Assembly: GCA_021464415.1 (NCBI GenBank)
Contig: CM038464.1
Span: 58,455,328-58,519,327, forward strand
Reading direction: 5' to 3'
From: Lonicera japonica
Taxonomy: Eukaryota; Streptophyta; Magnoliopsida; Dipsacales; Caprifoliaceae
Length of the DNA stretch: 64,000 nucleotides
Made by a program: the position numbers and the translations under genes. Position 1 is the first letter of the stretch. Each line of letters starts with the position of its first letter. This document shows, in pieces, positions 23,341 to 37,196 of the stretch. The notes below the pieces were generated by a model that was given only the letters and a program-made list of their open reading frames with translations, ran no database searches and was not told where the DNA came from.

Positions 23341-24828
23341 TTCACTAATAATGATGCAAAGCCGAGGCTTTTTTGGTGGATTTTATTGCTCCAAAAATTT
23401 CACTTGAGTATCAAAGATAATAAATAAGTGGAAATTGTTGTAGTTGATCATCCATCTAGGCTCTCTTTTACCAACAACATTGAGGAAAGACCAATTCAAC
23501 ATTCCTTTCCTGATGAGCAGTTGCTATCGATATCAGCACTGTCATGCTATACAGACATCATCAATTATCTTTTTATCAAAAAGATACAAAAATCATGGAA
23601 TGCGCAAAACAAACAAAGATTCATGAGTGAAGTAAGATGATTCTATTGGGATAAACCTTACTTGTTCAAATATTGTGTGAATTAGATCATTCGACGGTAC
23701 ATCTTGGACTACGAATTCAAAAGAGTTTTATCGTTTTATTATTTAGAAACATGCGGAGGGCATTTCGCAGCAAAGAAAACCACTGCCAAAGTTTTGTAAA
23801 GCAGATTGTACTGATCGTCATTATTCAAAAACGTCCAACGCTCTTGTAAAGCATGCACGAGTTGTCAAATGCTTGGAGGAATATCCAAGAGAAACATGTC
23901 GCTGCTCAATCCAATCTTGATCATATAAATCTTCGAGTGTTGGGGTATTAACTTTATGGGACCATTTCCATCCTCCTACGGTAATCTTTATATTTTAGTT
24001 GCCTTGATTATGTTTCTAAATCGGTTAATGCACAAGCATGTAAGAAAAATGATCACAATGTGGTGATTCAATTCTTGAAAGAATATATTTTTGCATGATT
24101 TGGCATACCCAAGGAAATAATAAGCGATGGTGGTACTCATCTCTACAATAAGCTATTTAAATCACTCATGCAAAAGTATGGTGTGAATCACAAAGTACCG
24201 TTTGCTTATCATCTTCAAACTAGCAGTCAAGCCGAGCTAGCTAGTAGGAAAATCAAACAAATTCTAGATGAAGCAATAAATCCAAATCATAAAGATTGGT
24301 CATTAAGAAAAAATGATGCGCTTTGCGCGTATCGTACCGCGTTTAAAACAATTATAGACATGTCTTCCTATCCAATTGTTTATGAAAACTATGCCATCTT
24401 CCATTGAACTATAACATAAATCATTTTGGGCAGCTAAAATTGTAAATTTCAATTTAAAAAAAGTTTGACTCAATTATAAACTGCAAATCAATTAAATTGA
24501 GGAATTAAAAAGAGATGCTTATGATACTATGAAGATAAGAAAAGAACGCGACAAGATTTTTCATGACAAATCAATTTTGAGAAAAGAATTTAAATTTGGA
24601 CAAAAAGTTCTAGTTTATGACACGCATTTGCATATCTCCCAAGAAAAATTAAAGTCTCATTAGATTGGCTCGTATATTGTTAAGCATATATTCCCATTTG
24701 GTGCCATGAATGTTGAGGATCCCAAAAACTATTTTGAGTTCAAAGTGAACGGTCAATGCCTAAAATCATTTTTGGAATTCCTAAATCGAAATTATTCCAC
24801 CGCTCTCGAGGACTCGGCCTATGCCTAA
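23341..24828 (+). pseudogene. Ty3/gypsy pol remnant: RNase H tail and integrase
   Basis: Pieces in shifting frames, in the order expected for a gypsy polyprotein. The RNase H end is TNNDAKPRLFWWILLLQ then VVVDHPSRLSF. A zinc-binding-like region follows (GGHFAAKKTTAKVL..., CKACTSCQMLGG), then the integrase core ([55 protein letters not shown]) and its C-terminal part (GQKVLVYDTHLH, FKVNGQCLKSFLEF). It ends at a stop at 24826-24828. Many stops and shifts break it. Reverse transcriptase, protease and gag are absent upstream, so this is a 5'-truncated copy. Integrase would insert retroelement cDNA; here it is dead. Confidence 0.8.
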
Positions 24829-26087
24829 AAAGAATAGGTCAATTTTGTAAATAATGTGTATATTTGTTGTTAATGGAGTTTCAGGTTCAATAATACGGCA
24901 TTTGGAGCGATCGGGATGAAAGAAAGAGCAAGCAATGAAAAGAAGCTAAGAAAATTGGCTCAGATCGATTAGAGCAGGGCAAAGAATGGTGTTTTTTACT
25001 TGAATAAATACATATATACGATTAACCCGGATTTGGTGCATACCTTCGATATATGATAATTAGACTTTACATGCCATATATGTTTAGTTCTTAAGCATAA
25101 ATGGAAATATAAAACACTTGAGTAGTTCTTGAAAGCTTGTAGTTCTTTCTCCCTTTATGGATTCTTCATCTCTTTGTAAGAATTACAATGAGTTATTAAA
25201 TATCCTTAAATGTAACATAAACTTGTGATGCTTATCTTTGATTTATCTAATGATAGTTTGAGTGTTTTATACACTTTATGTGATGTTTAAACTCATCATT
25301 ATCTTGTTTAACTAATAATTGATAAGATAACGAGTTTACACCATAAATTTCGTCTCATTCCATTATTAGGATTCATTATCTAGTTTTCTATCATTTGAAT
25401 CATGAGTTTACAAATACTTGCTCATAGTTGAACCTATTATTGATGAATTTATTATCATTATCTCGATTTAGCTTTATACGTGAATGAGTTGCCTAGTTTC
25501 GCACATGGTGCTATGAGATAAGGATAATAAATTCGTACTTAATTGGTAGAACTTTAATATATATTCTCTTATTATGGCTTTACACCAGGAATGAGTTACA
25601 CGCTTTGCTTCGTGCCCTTTTCTATTGAGAAATATAACATGTTCCCTATTTTTTTTAATATTGTATTTGAAATCTTTGTATGAGATTGTAATAGCCTTAT
25701 CTTATATTGCAAGCAACTTCCATATACCTTAGTGCTTTCTTAGCATTTTTTTACAACTACTTTATATTTACGTTATTTCAAAATCAACCACTTTACAAAA
25801 TCAAAAATCCTTTAATCTGTTATCTATTCCATATCTTTTCAACTATCACTGTGGACTGACACTTGGACCTACTAAGACTATATTACTACTTGACAGACCT
25901 ATTCTTGGGTAAACGCAATGCAACATATTCGCGGTGTCATGTGGTATCTCATTTATATCCAATCGTTTGTTGCGTCGGAGATACTCTAAAATGTTAATAA
26001 GACAAACACACACACACACACAAAAGAAAGAAAGCATAATAATATACATACGAAGTTAATAGTTCCTTCCAGTTATATATATATATA
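24829..26087. other. 3' flank of the gypsy remnant, probably UTR/LTR-derived
   Basis: No coding signal. Sequence such as ACTTGACAGACCTATTCTTG and the GCGGTGTCATG... block near 25890-25950 looks like gypsy LTR 3' sequence, but with no second LTR in view I cannot set boundaries. A (CA)n run lies at 26007-26022. Confidence 0.4.
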
Positions 26088-27111
26088 CTAGTTAATACCC
26101 GTGCCTATATGTAATTGGTCACACTATCGAAAATCATATTTATTGTTACTTTTTTATATCTCTAAATACTCGTAATTTTAATATTTTTTTTAATCTCGAA
26201 TTAAAAATTATTCTTCCAACTTTGTTATTTCTCATATAAATTAATTTTAACATTGTTCTAAAAAGGTATTAGTATACTTTAAATTTGGGAGCAAGAAGAT
26301 TTAAATTTTTCACTACGGCATTAATTTTAATTTTTAATCTTAACCAAAATTTAAAAATATAATTGTATGCCTATAATTCAAATAGTGGTAAAATAAATTA
26401 AGTTTGTGTAATTGCACTTTTGTTGCAATTAGGGATCGAAAATAACCTGATTTGATGGATTTTCGACTATACAAATCCATATATAGGGCGAACTCTTTCC
26501 TTTTTCTTTTATAATCAAGAAAAGTATGAGTTTAAATGATTTAAATTCGAATTCACATAATTTTTTTACATTTGACTCGACTCTACTGTAATATAACATT
26601 TTTCATTAAATACATTTGTGACACAATATAATTATAATATGCAAGGAGGAAAAAGTGAATTGAGTTTTATACGTATAATATAGTAAACATAGTTTTTTTT
26701 TTAATAAAAATGATTTTAGTCAAGTTTAGTTTCATGTAATCATATTTTTAAATATATCGAGTTCGAATTTAATAAAACCGTAAACTCGATTATTGTCTCC
26801 TTATAAATAACGTTAATCCCAACATAATCCATATATGTATATATCCATTAGTACATATTGGATCATTAAATTTCAGGAATTAATGATCATGTATATGATT
26901 AGCGTATGCCAAGAAAATAATTGCTTAAATTTAAATTAATATGTTTACATTTTGGGTATATTTGTCGCGCGAGATTAGAGGTATAATTGGATCAACACGG
27001 AGCGGGATATTAATTTACGCCTTTTAGATAAGCAAATTAATTAATAAAAAATTTCGACCACCAAAATTTACAATAAGTCCACTAATAAAATTCATTTATC
27101 GTATAATATGG

Positions 27112-27162
<51 letters not shown>

Positions 27163-29119
27163 ATGAAGGAATTTATAAGAAACTTTAATTTTATAAAAAA
27201 AATTACATCAGAATTTGAAACTATACTTAATGCTTAATTCATAAATATTGTATGTAATATAGAACTTTTTTCCCAAAATATTTTTTTACGAAACTTATTT
27301 ATAAATAGGTTAATCGCATTAGCAAAAATAAAATAAAATTGTGGACAACAATTAAAATTGCATGAATTTTTAAAACAAAAGCGAGTTATGTTATATAATA
27401 TCTAGACTTGTAATATGGGATTCCATCCAATGCAAAGTTTATTAAATCTTTATCCAACTAATTCATTTCCTATTCTATAACACATAATTCTTATCTAACT
27501 AATTTTGACTCTTATCATATATATCCAGCTTTTATCCTATCATATCCTACCTCTTTATCCAGCACGCTAAACGCATCGGTGAGCCAAACGCACCCTTAGA
27601 TCAACATATTATTTAAAAATTATAATTAGTTTTCAGATAAAATAAACTTTTATTAATATATTTTGAAAAGAATAATAAAAATAATATTAAATATGCTTTT
27701 ATAACCAACCATTAACTTTTTTTTTATCCTTTCTTACCATTACTTATATTTTCTTTCAAACATATTGATATTGCAAACATCATTACTAAAATGTATATAC
27801 GACATGATACATTTTCTATTTGTCTTTTAGATATAAAGAGGTGTTAAAAATTAAAATTCCTACATTTAGAAATTTAATTTCTACCATTTTAATAAGAAAA
27901 ATATAAATAATTTTGAGCATCTAAAACTTTCATTGAATTTAATATAACTAAATATTAAAATATTAATAAATAATTAATATTGATAGTAAAAGCTACTCAT
28001 ACATGCCTAGTAATCAAATAAAGGTAGGGAAACATATAATTAAAGAAATCATTTCAATAATAAAATCAAAATATAATTCTAATTTTAATTTAAACTATTC
28101 AATTTTTATTTGAATTTATTAATTTTGGTATGATTCAAGTGATAAGAATTTTAGTGTAAGAGAATTTCTAACAAGTGAACATTTTTGTGCATGAAATTAA
28201 ATGTATATTAATAATGTCATTTTGAATAAAATTATGCAGTTTAAAAATAATTATTAAAATGATGTTGGATTTTTATTTTATTTTTAATAAGAAGATTAGT
28301 ATAAAAAAATTGTGAAATTTAATAATCAATGTTTGTATATGACATAAAATTAATAATCAATTACATTACGATAAAAGTAAAAATATGCTATAGATCGTTA
28401 TACACATACCCATTTTAAAGTTAAGACAATGATTGAATATCAAAAATATGAACAACACATACTCATCTTTTTAGTCATACTTCCAGTAGTTCTAATTATG
28501 TAAAAATATAAATATCAAACATACCCATACATAAAATTATATACAATTCATTATAATAAAATTATAATAATCAATTACATTAGATAGACTATTCCACTTT
28601 TCTAATATCGTTACATATAATGTTTGTCACTTTTTAATATTGCTATATATATATACAGATTGTACACATACCCATTTTATAATCATTATAAAACATTACA
28701 TCAAATATCAATATAAAAAAAAGAGTAATTAGAAATAGGTTTTTACCCGTTATATAAATAAATTATACTCATAAGGAGAATTATGAACGAAGCGCAGATA
28801 GAGCTCGGTCCAAAAGTACATGTGAATTTTATATTTGATTTTAGAAGGAGAAATGAGATTAAAGTATAGTTAAAATTTGTCACAAACTAATTAAGAGATA
28901 AATACTTGTTTGGTTTATTACCATTGAAATTAATTAAGAGATAAATATAAGCCGTCGGATTAAAACATAAAGGCTGAAGTTAAATATGAGACACCAGTTA
29001 GAAAGACAAGTAAATGTAATATATGAGCCGTCAGATTAAAAGACAAACGCTCAATTAAATATGAACCACCAGTTGGAAACATAAGTTAAAAGAGTTATAG
29101 TACATTAGTACTGGACTGA
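26088..29119 (-). mobile_element. Candidate non-autonomous Helitron
   Basis: Read on the minus strand, the element begins TCAGTCCAGTACTAATG at 29119 after a host A. It ends GGCACGGGTATTAACTAG at 26088, before a host T. These are the Helitron rules: TC start, CTAG end, insertion between A and T, no duplication. The 5' 130 bp with repeated AACTGGTGG, ATCTGACGGC and ATCCGACGGC words resemble known plant Helitron 5' regions. The 3' hairpin expected just before CTAG is weak or lost. The interior is very AT-rich, has no Rep/helicase gene, and carries a (TTA)n run. Confidence 0.5.
27114..27161. repeat. (TTA)n microsatellite
   Basis: About 16 uninterrupted TTA units. Confidence 0.95.
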
Positions 29120-30034
29120 TCTATTAATAAATGTTAAAATGTTAATTGGTGACTATGTGAGTTACACAGTTGGCATTGACGTATTGATTTGAAGCAACCA
29201 CCACTTATATCTCTTAATGCTCTAAATCATAATACTATAGTTTCCCACATCCACGTGCACAGTGCGCACCCCGTCCAAAGCCGATCCTAACTATTTTGAA
29301 ACCATATGTGAAATCTTAAAATGTGCCATTTTATAAAAAAAAAGTATATTAATTTTTTATATTAAAAAAATAAATTAATTTTGTTTCATTGATAAAAGTT
29401 CACATGCCACATAAAACATATTACAATTGCAAAAAATTTGGCCTACAAAAACACTGCGATTAAATATTTAATTATCTTTTATTGTTTTAAAATCAATATA
29501 AGTGAAAAAAAATATATTGGTGCCCCTTTAATTCTCTCATAGAGCATGGAAAAATTGAGATTAAATTTGGGAAAAAAAAAATTAAAAAAGTGCTGAAGAC
29601 GTTGTGTCCTTATACGTTGTTAGAGTTTCGAAAACATGAGTTATCTTCTTAAAAATTTGCATTACATGCACTTTTTTTCCATTTTTTAATAAATATATAA
29701 AATAAAAAAAAAAATATATTAGTATCTTCTTAATTTTTTATCCCGTGCGGCGGCTCCGACACCGTCCACAAACTGATTGATAAGTTAATACATAATTGAA
29801 CAAACACATGCAAGGAGCTAGCTAGAGACAAGGGAAAATTAAAAAAAAAAAAGAAAAAAGAAAAAAGCGCATCATGCGTGACGAAAGAATAAATGGCATC
29901 GTATGTATAGAAAATAGAATTATACCCATGCATGCATTACTCATTTCCAAAATTCATTAACTAGGGGCGGGACTCCATGCCCAAACACCCTAGCTCTACT
30001 ACTTAATAATTCCTTGCTGGCAGCTAGTGAAGTC

Positions 30035-30290
30035 GGTGTCAATCTTCTATCCGCTCAAATTTTATCAAAAAATTCAATTAGAAAGTGTGTTAATTACAGA
30101 ATTAAAATATATTGGTCGAGAAATAGATATATATATATATGTCTAATATTTGTTAATCCTATAGTTAACCAACTTTTCAATTTAATTTTTTGATGAAATT
30201 TGGTGAATATGTTCCACACATAATGAAGAACATCCCCACTAAATTTTATCAAAAAATTCCATCGAAAAGCATGCTAAATAGCCCGGTCCA
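30035..30290. repeat. Fragment related to the long-TIR MITE family
   Basis: Contains the inverted pair AATTTTATCAAAAAATTCA...TGATGAAATTTGGTGAATAT and a second AAATTTTATCAAAAAATTCC. This recalls the central part of the MITEs at 58134 and 62099. Ends not defined. Confidence 0.35.
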
Positions 30291-32451
30291 TAAATAAAAT
30301 CCTTAAGTTAAGATCCTTACTTGAAAATTTTCATATTATATATATTTATTACATACTAATATATGTATGCATATATATATATAATACTCGGCAGATAAAA
30401 TGAACTTAATTTATCTTTTAATTTTCTTTATTTTATATATGAGATTATTTTTGTCATTTTAACTTGTGGTTTGTTCGTACTTGTTCTGTTGAGATTTTAA
30501 AACATGTTTTTTAGATAAGTTTTTGGGAAGTGTAAAAGTAATTAGAAAAGTGAATTTAATTTTTGTTGGAATTCTTTTCAACCAATTCAAAAAAACTCAT
30601 GAAAAATATTCAAAAATTAGTCGCAATGGATCTTATTTTATAGATCTTGATGAGTAGGTTTTAAATATATATATATATATATATTTATCTAATTCCGAGT
30701 TTCAAATTTAAAGTTATGGTGTTTTAAAAAATTTATGGGGGAGAACGTAAAGTAAAGTAAATTTTTGGAAGTGTGAAGTAAATTGACTTTTTGGTAGAAA
30801 CTTAAAAACTTAATTTTAAAATCTCAACTAAACACCACCTACGTGTTTTAAACCATAAAGGACACTATTTATTGGGTTCAATTTGAACCGGATATTTTGA
30901 TCATTAATTCATTATATATGCCAAGTAATATGAATATGAAATTAACGCTCCATTTGATAATAACATAGAAATGGTCTAAACAGAAAATAAAAACACTTAA
31001 TTTAGTATGAAGTTAGAAAATAAGTTGACGCATGTTATAAGATATTTTCCATTTCATGTTCATTTTATAAGTAGATATCCTCTATCATTCATATTTTTTT
31101 GTGAAAGATTTTTCTACCTTAACCATCAAAAAAAGTTCTCCATAGAAAAAGTCAAAAAGTAATAAAACATCTCACCAGATGTCTCAACTTGTTTTTCAAC
31201 TTCTCACAAAAATCAACTGTTTTTATTTTCATTTTCATGTTGTTATCAAATTAATTTTAAGATATTGCATTTCATTAAGGTCATGGATTGCACTAATATA
31301 TATGGATACTAATATTATAAAATTGTGTGGATTAAGCATCCACGAAATGTATAGAAACTTTTTCGAGTTCAGATTTCTCACATTATACACATCAGGTGGT
31401 CGAATTTGAACTATGTTCGGTTGACTCATAATTAATTGGTTTAACATTTTCGTAGGATTAATTTGTTGAAATGATTTTTAATGTTACAATTATTCAACTA
31501 TTGCTAAATACCCCTTTGGTCTACTAACCCAATGTGTATGTGTGTGTGTTTTTTTTCTAACAAGCAATATACATATACATTTGGTGTTCGATCTTGAAGG
31601 AGAAGGTAGAGAGAACTAGACATTCCAAAAATCGAGACGTAGGATAAAAAAATCCAACCTTTTTTTAAATGAGTTGCACTCCAATTGTCATCTATGCGAC
31701 GTGCGCTAGTAAACAAAATGTCTATGATTGAATAAAATGTCTAAAAATACGCTGCTAAGAAATAAATGCATCCACTTAACCTTTCAACTTTGTGTTGATG
31801 TTTATCCCTATCCAAATCTTAGAGCATGTGTCTCAATCGTATCACAGGCCCCCACTGAGTCAATCCTGCTATCAACCACCCCGCAGCTTCCTTGTCGGCA
31901 TGTTAACACTTGGCTCCCATTACATACACTTGCATTATTTATATATCCTCTTCTCTCTCATTAGAATTTCAATTGTATTTAGAATTATACATTTTCTTTA
32001 ATTTGTTTAAATGCATATCTAGTATCTGATCTAACGCGCGACTATATAATATAAAGTTTTGGCATGTATCTTCACATTAGCAAATTAAGAGTTATTATTT
32101 CATTTTCACACTTTTTAAAATCGCACCGACTTAATTTTGAAAGAATAAAATTATTCTAAAGTTTGGTATTGATGATTTATGTCTAAAACAATAACAAATA
32201 GAACGTCTCCGTCCCCAAAAGTGAACGTGGGCTCTCATCTTGCCGCTGATTGTGTATACTAAATCAAATATTGTTTACATTTTAACCTTTTTTTTGGGGT
32301 AGATGGGGTAGTACATGCACTACTTAAACTAATACAAGAAGTTGAATTGTCCTAAGATAATTATAAAAACAAAGCGATTTCGGGAGTGAGAATGAAGGAG
32401 AAAATGCGGTCACCAAACAGCTCAAACAATGATACAAGTAGATGCCCAGAT

Positions 32452-32632
32452 TTAAGGTCTTCCTTCCAAATCTGGTTTAACACTCTCGTTTGCATCCTGC
32501 CTAGAAGTAGATGGTGGGGCCGCGTTAGAATCGCCTATTTCTCCCGGTGGGTCAGATGGTAAGGAGTGGTTTGGCTCCACAAGCATAGGGCCATCCGTCT
32601 CAACTCTTTTAGGGGAGGCTGCTGCTCCATGT
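32452..32632 (-). pseudogene. Unidentified coding-like fragment
   Basis: A short minus-strand frame with base composition clearly less AT-rich than its surroundings reads AAASPKRVETDGPMLVEPN, then LPSDPPGEIGDSNAAPPS, and ends DLEGRP before a TAA. The proline/serine/acidic make-up looks like the disordered C-terminal exon of a host protein. I cannot assign it. A neighbouring frame upstream suggests a frameshift. Confidence 0.3.
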
Positions 32633-33747
32633 CCTCAGCGCTTGCCTTGCATTTATCTTCATGGGATATAAATAAGGTTCAAACATGAAAGAACAATCAA
32701 TGTGCATAATATTGATAGATGGGGGGATGGAGGTACCAAGGCTCAAACCTTGGACCTCTTAGACAACCAGGCTCAAAAATTATAAAAAAAAAACATCTTT
32801 CCCAAAAAGTTAAGATGTCGGGAAGATGAACCGCGATGGATATCAGGCTTAACAGTATGTAATTTAGAAAAAAATATTTAACAAAATTAACCATGGTATA
32901 CACTGGGATCTGAAAAAGGGTCTCCATCTCACTCATAGAATGTGATAGAGAGATGTGAGGGCAGTGTATGTAAATGCAACTGTGATACTGAATATTTTGT
33001 TGTAATTCAGGGATTCGAGTTGTCTTGTCTTTGATTTTAGTATTCCAATAAGGTAAAAGCCATGTAAGAAGTGTGGTGGAACATCTCTAGACTTCCACCA
33101 AAAGACAAGTTATAAATGCAGGCCCTTTTTTGGTATGAAAAAGCTTGACTCGAAAAGAAAGCATATGTTAGGCAAGAGGAAGAAGCCCAACTATGTGTTC
33201 CCACCATAAGTGGCCAAATGGCTTAATTGGAAGCTAGATACTAGTGAGTTGACCTTTATAACAAGAACTCGCATCAAGCAGACTCATAGAACTCGAATTA
33301 AGTCGACACAAAAGAGAACTTGGAACAAGTCAACAAAAAAGGGAACCATATATCAAGTTGATGTAAAATAAAACCCGGATCAAGCTGGCGCATGTTGGAA
33401 CTTAAAACGAGATGACAAGGACCCTGCAAGATGGAAAAAGTTCTTAGCTAGAAGAACCATACTCTTGGTAGCCTTAGATTGTGCTAGTAAGATAGTAAGC
33501 ACTTTATAAAGAATTCACCCACTCTTAGAAGTCTATGTATCTTGACTATGTCAGCAAGATGGTGAACATCGAGGACCCCTACTCTTGGTAGTCACTAACT
33601 TACCGAACCTTCTAAGGATGGCCAGGAGAGCCATTTCTTGGAAATCGTCATGAATATCTTATAACGTTCAACCTTAAGCTATATTACCAAAATGGCTCGC
33701 GTCTTGAAAAGACTCGTCCCATTATTAGTAGTCTATAACTAAAAAAC

Positions 33748-36545
33748 TGTGCGGAATAGAAAAATTACCTAAATATATTATTTTCTATAAACAAGAACAA
33801 AAACCTTTTGTCAAACCGTTTGTCAAAGATGAAACAAAAATAGTAAACACTAGCTTTTTGCGGATTGAAAATGTAGGTCGGATTTCAACCCTAGAGGGGA
33901 GTGAATAGGGTTTAAAAACTTTAATGCGGAATTAAAAACTTTTTCAAAATGTTTAAGTAAAACAATTTAACTAAACAAGTTTATCAAGGAATGCAAGCAA
34001 TAAACAATCAAACAATCTCAAAGCAAGTAATAATGTAGCAAGTAAATAAAGAGATTGAGTAAGAAAGATTGAACCAATTTGAAGTCCAAGGTTTTTTGTC
34101 CACACGATTTTGGTTTACCAAACCATAATCCGCGCTCGGTAAGTTCCCCGAGAATTTCCACTAATAACAATCTCCTTTCAGGTGAAGATCAAACCACTAC
34201 AAGTGTATCCTCTCACACACTCTTTACAAATATTGCTTGACCACAATATTCACACAAGAAACTCTCTCTTGCTAACCTTGTGAAATTTACCTTTCACAAT
34301 TTCTAAACAAGAATTTACCTTCTTGTTTTTCCTATGAGATTTACCTCTCACAATTGAATACTAAATTGTTTGGTGATTCACACCAATTAACAATAATTCT
34401 CAAGTGTTTAAAGAATACAATTGAAGCTCACACTAGAGTTACTTGTTTGATCAAGATTTATAGCTCAATAAGAATGATTGATCAAAAATAATTTCTTGAA
34501 TCTTTAAATAATGAAGATAGATGAAGAATAGAGTATATGAATGATTCAAGGTATTCAAAATGTGTCATGGATAGTGTATATATAGTCCCAAAAGTGATTT
34601 AACCGTTCTAGGGGTTTGGTAGAAGTTTGGTACCAAAAATAGTAAAAAATCAAAAATCCAACGGCTATATTCTGAAGCATCAGTCGACTAAGCAAAACCA
34701 TCAATCGACTAAGCAAAACCATCAGTCGACTGATGGACCCTTAGTCGACTGAGCAAAGCTGCTTAGTCGACTGATGGTCCAGACTGCCCATCAGGCCATA
34801 AGGCCAAAAATCCCAATTTTTGCACTTTTGCATTTAAGCTCCGAAATCAATTCTAATGCTTTGGGGACCTTAAAAATAAGTTCCTAAGACACCTATTTTA
34901 GGAAAAACTCAAAATAAGATCATTTGAATTTAATATGAATTTATTTCAAAATCGATTTTTGTAAGAATGATGTTTTGAAAGAAATTTTTGATTCAAACTG
35001 ATTTTGATCAATCTAAGAATGATATATCAATATGTATGAGCTATATAAATAATCAAATAAGAAACTTTACATAATACCTAAGCACTCACTCAATTATCGA
35101 ATTAACGAGTCTTTGAATACTTTGATTTGTTTCTTCAATTTGATTCTTCCTTGAAGCTTTTCCATTGAAGCTTTGGCATATGATCCTTGATCTTTTATGC
35201 TTCATGAAATGCATTTCTAGCATGTGTGTGATAAGAATGATCTCTTTGCTAGTCGAATGCTTCATTGACTTGATCGGATATTAATTGAATGATCCTTGTC
35301 AAACTTCCTTTGAGCAATCATACTATTTTTTATTTTCCAAATAAGAAAGCTATAATCTTAAATCAAGAACATGTTAAATTACACATGATTAAATTATTGT
35401 TATTATCAAAATAAGATTAAGACCTTTAGGTCAACAGAAAATATAGTTTGAATTTGTCTAGCATGAACAACTCATTCATAAGATAATCAAACAAACAACA
35501 CCAGAATTAAAAAGGTGTTCCTACTTACGTAGGACTAATTCTAAAAAAAAATTCACTATTAATCGCAAGAGTTTACAGATATAATAATCACAATTACAGA
35601 CTTGAGTCACACAAGAAGAGCTACAGTCTCCACCTCTGGTGATTATAGCTTGCTTCGAATCACTCAAATTCAAACACAACGCATCACGCGTCTCGAACTC
35701 TTTTCGATCTCTCAAACTCACAAAGCAAGGTTTAGGATTTATTGTTCTTTTTAGGAAGAACTCACAAGTTTGGCATGAAAAATTAAACCCTAAGTGGTGG
35801 AGGATTTTTGCTTTTCAAAAGTGTGAAGTAAAGCAATTTTTCTTCAAAGAAAAGCTCTATGAAATCTAAGAGCAAAGCTTGTAGATATAGGAGAAAAACA
35901 AGCTTCAATACACCTCCCAATGAGATGCAAAACATTGAAATTCATGTTCAAGTTGTAAGGTAAAAAAGGCAAGTAGGCAACTTGAAGCAAGGAACAGCTC
36001 AACAAGATCTTAAGGCGCGAACTGCTCTAACATTTCTGCATACTAGTCCACAGCTTAAAGAGGGTAAGAAAACTGATGCGCGGACCGGTCTAGGAAAACT
36101 CCATACCGGTCCGCAACTTAAAATACAACTGATGCTTGATTTTCCACTTGAATTATTCTAAAGATATTTTTATAATTTTCAATCAAAAGTTTTTGCGAAT
36201 TTCTCACTTAATTAAATACTTAAATTAATCTTGAATTTCTCAAAAGTTTTGATATTTTAAAATGGGAAATCCAATAAAGATTTTTAAGTTGAAAAAACTA
36301 AAGATACTATTTGAAAAGTTGAAAAGAAGGACTTTAAGTTTGAATTTTCTTCTTTTAAGCCAATGAAAATTCACCACCTAAGATTAAACATCTCAAAGCT
36401 TACCAAGCCAATGCGAGCATGAGTTGTAGTTTACGGCTACTAGAATCTTGTGCTTCATCGAGTGTAAACACGAACAACTCAAACACTTTACAAAGTATAA
36501 TTGTAATTTTGTCGAGAGAATAAAGCCAATAAAAATAACCTAACA
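33748..36545 (-). mobile_element. 3' LTR of a minus-strand retroelement, split by a nested solo LTR
   Basis: On the minus strand a polypurine tract GCCAAAAGAGGAGAT is followed by TGTTAGG, the usual PPT-to-LTR junction. The LTR runs from 36545 to about 33748, where it ends ...CCGCACA. A 1.57-kb solo LTR plus its 5-bp duplication interrupts it at 33872-35441, leaving about 1.2 kb of original LTR. ACCGGTC-type words occur near 36080-36115. The element's other LTR would lie beyond the assembly gap at 41926. Confidence 0.55.
33872..35436 (-). mobile_element. Solo LTR (1565 bp) with 5-bp target duplication GAAAA
   Basis: GAAAA at 33867-33871 and again at 35437-35441 flank a TG...CA unit. On the minus strand it starts TGTTGACCTAAAGGTC and ends ...TCCGACCTACA. 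No internal coding sequence lies between, so it is a solo LTR left by recombination between two LTRs. A cluster of AGTCGACT words near 34682-34770 (six copies, both orientations by palindromy) is a regulatory-looking feature inside it. TGTTGACCT..AGGTC starts are common in large plant copia LTRs, but I do not assign a lineage. Confidence 0.75.
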
Positions 36546-37196
36546 ATCTCCTCTTTTGGCTATTCTGAAAAACAAAACACATTACAACTTAAACAGACTC
36601 GATGACTTGTTACTATAAAGACGCAATCCCGTACGTAATTACAGTTATATAAATCGAAAGAGCCTATTTCAAACCACAAAATTTGAGACATGCCAATACC
36701 TTAAACTTCCGATGGTTGCAACAAGGAATCATTTATTAATTTTTTAGTTACTTCACAATCTGAATTAATCCTGAAATACTTGTTCAAATATGAGAAGCAT
36801 ATGAAAGAGAAAATAAAATATCCTCCTTTTTAATCAAAAAATTTAATCTTAAAACAATTCAAACACTTCACACAATTCAACTTATCTCCCCCTATATGCA
36901 TGCACACTACTCCCCCTTTTTGTGAGGAATGGCCAAAGAAAGCATGTATAATTGCAAAACACAAGAACAAACGAGACAATAGGAGATGAATAGCATTAAC
37001 AAGTCAAAATATCTGCAACGTCAATAGCCATAACCAAGGTTTAATGAAAAATACATTTACAATCAAACTGATCATCAACCAACAAGCTTTCAAAAACTAG
37101 CAACCGTCTAAAGAACCGACAAGTCAAATTAGTTTAACAAGGACGGTACTACATAGAAAAGAGAAACTAGAGCTACTGGTTATCGCTAGACGACTC
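36546..37196. other. 3' untranslated part of the gag-only retroelement
   Basis: No open frame of note. CTCCCCCT-type words at 36888-36920 (GGGGGAG on the minus strand) resemble the purine-rich 3' regions of copia-like elements before the LTR. Confidence 0.4.

Larger units (their letters stand above)
29120..33747. other. Intergenic stretch with scattered repeat fragments
   Basis: No confirmed gene. It includes a worn MITE-like stretch at 30035-30290, an unidentified open frame at 32452-32632, and a set of loosely repeated phrases at 33460-33610 (ACTCTTGGTAG.C, ACTCTTAGAAGTC, ACTCTTGGTAGTC at about 60-bp spacing) that may be a decayed LTR. 29280-29760 may be another hAT-derived fragment (GCCGATCCTAAC and GGCGGCTCCGAC words). 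Confidence 0.4.

Noticed and set aside
29280..29765. Another hAT-derived element (GCCGATCCTAAC to GGCGGCTCCGAC)
   Set aside because: No matching inverted ends or target duplication.
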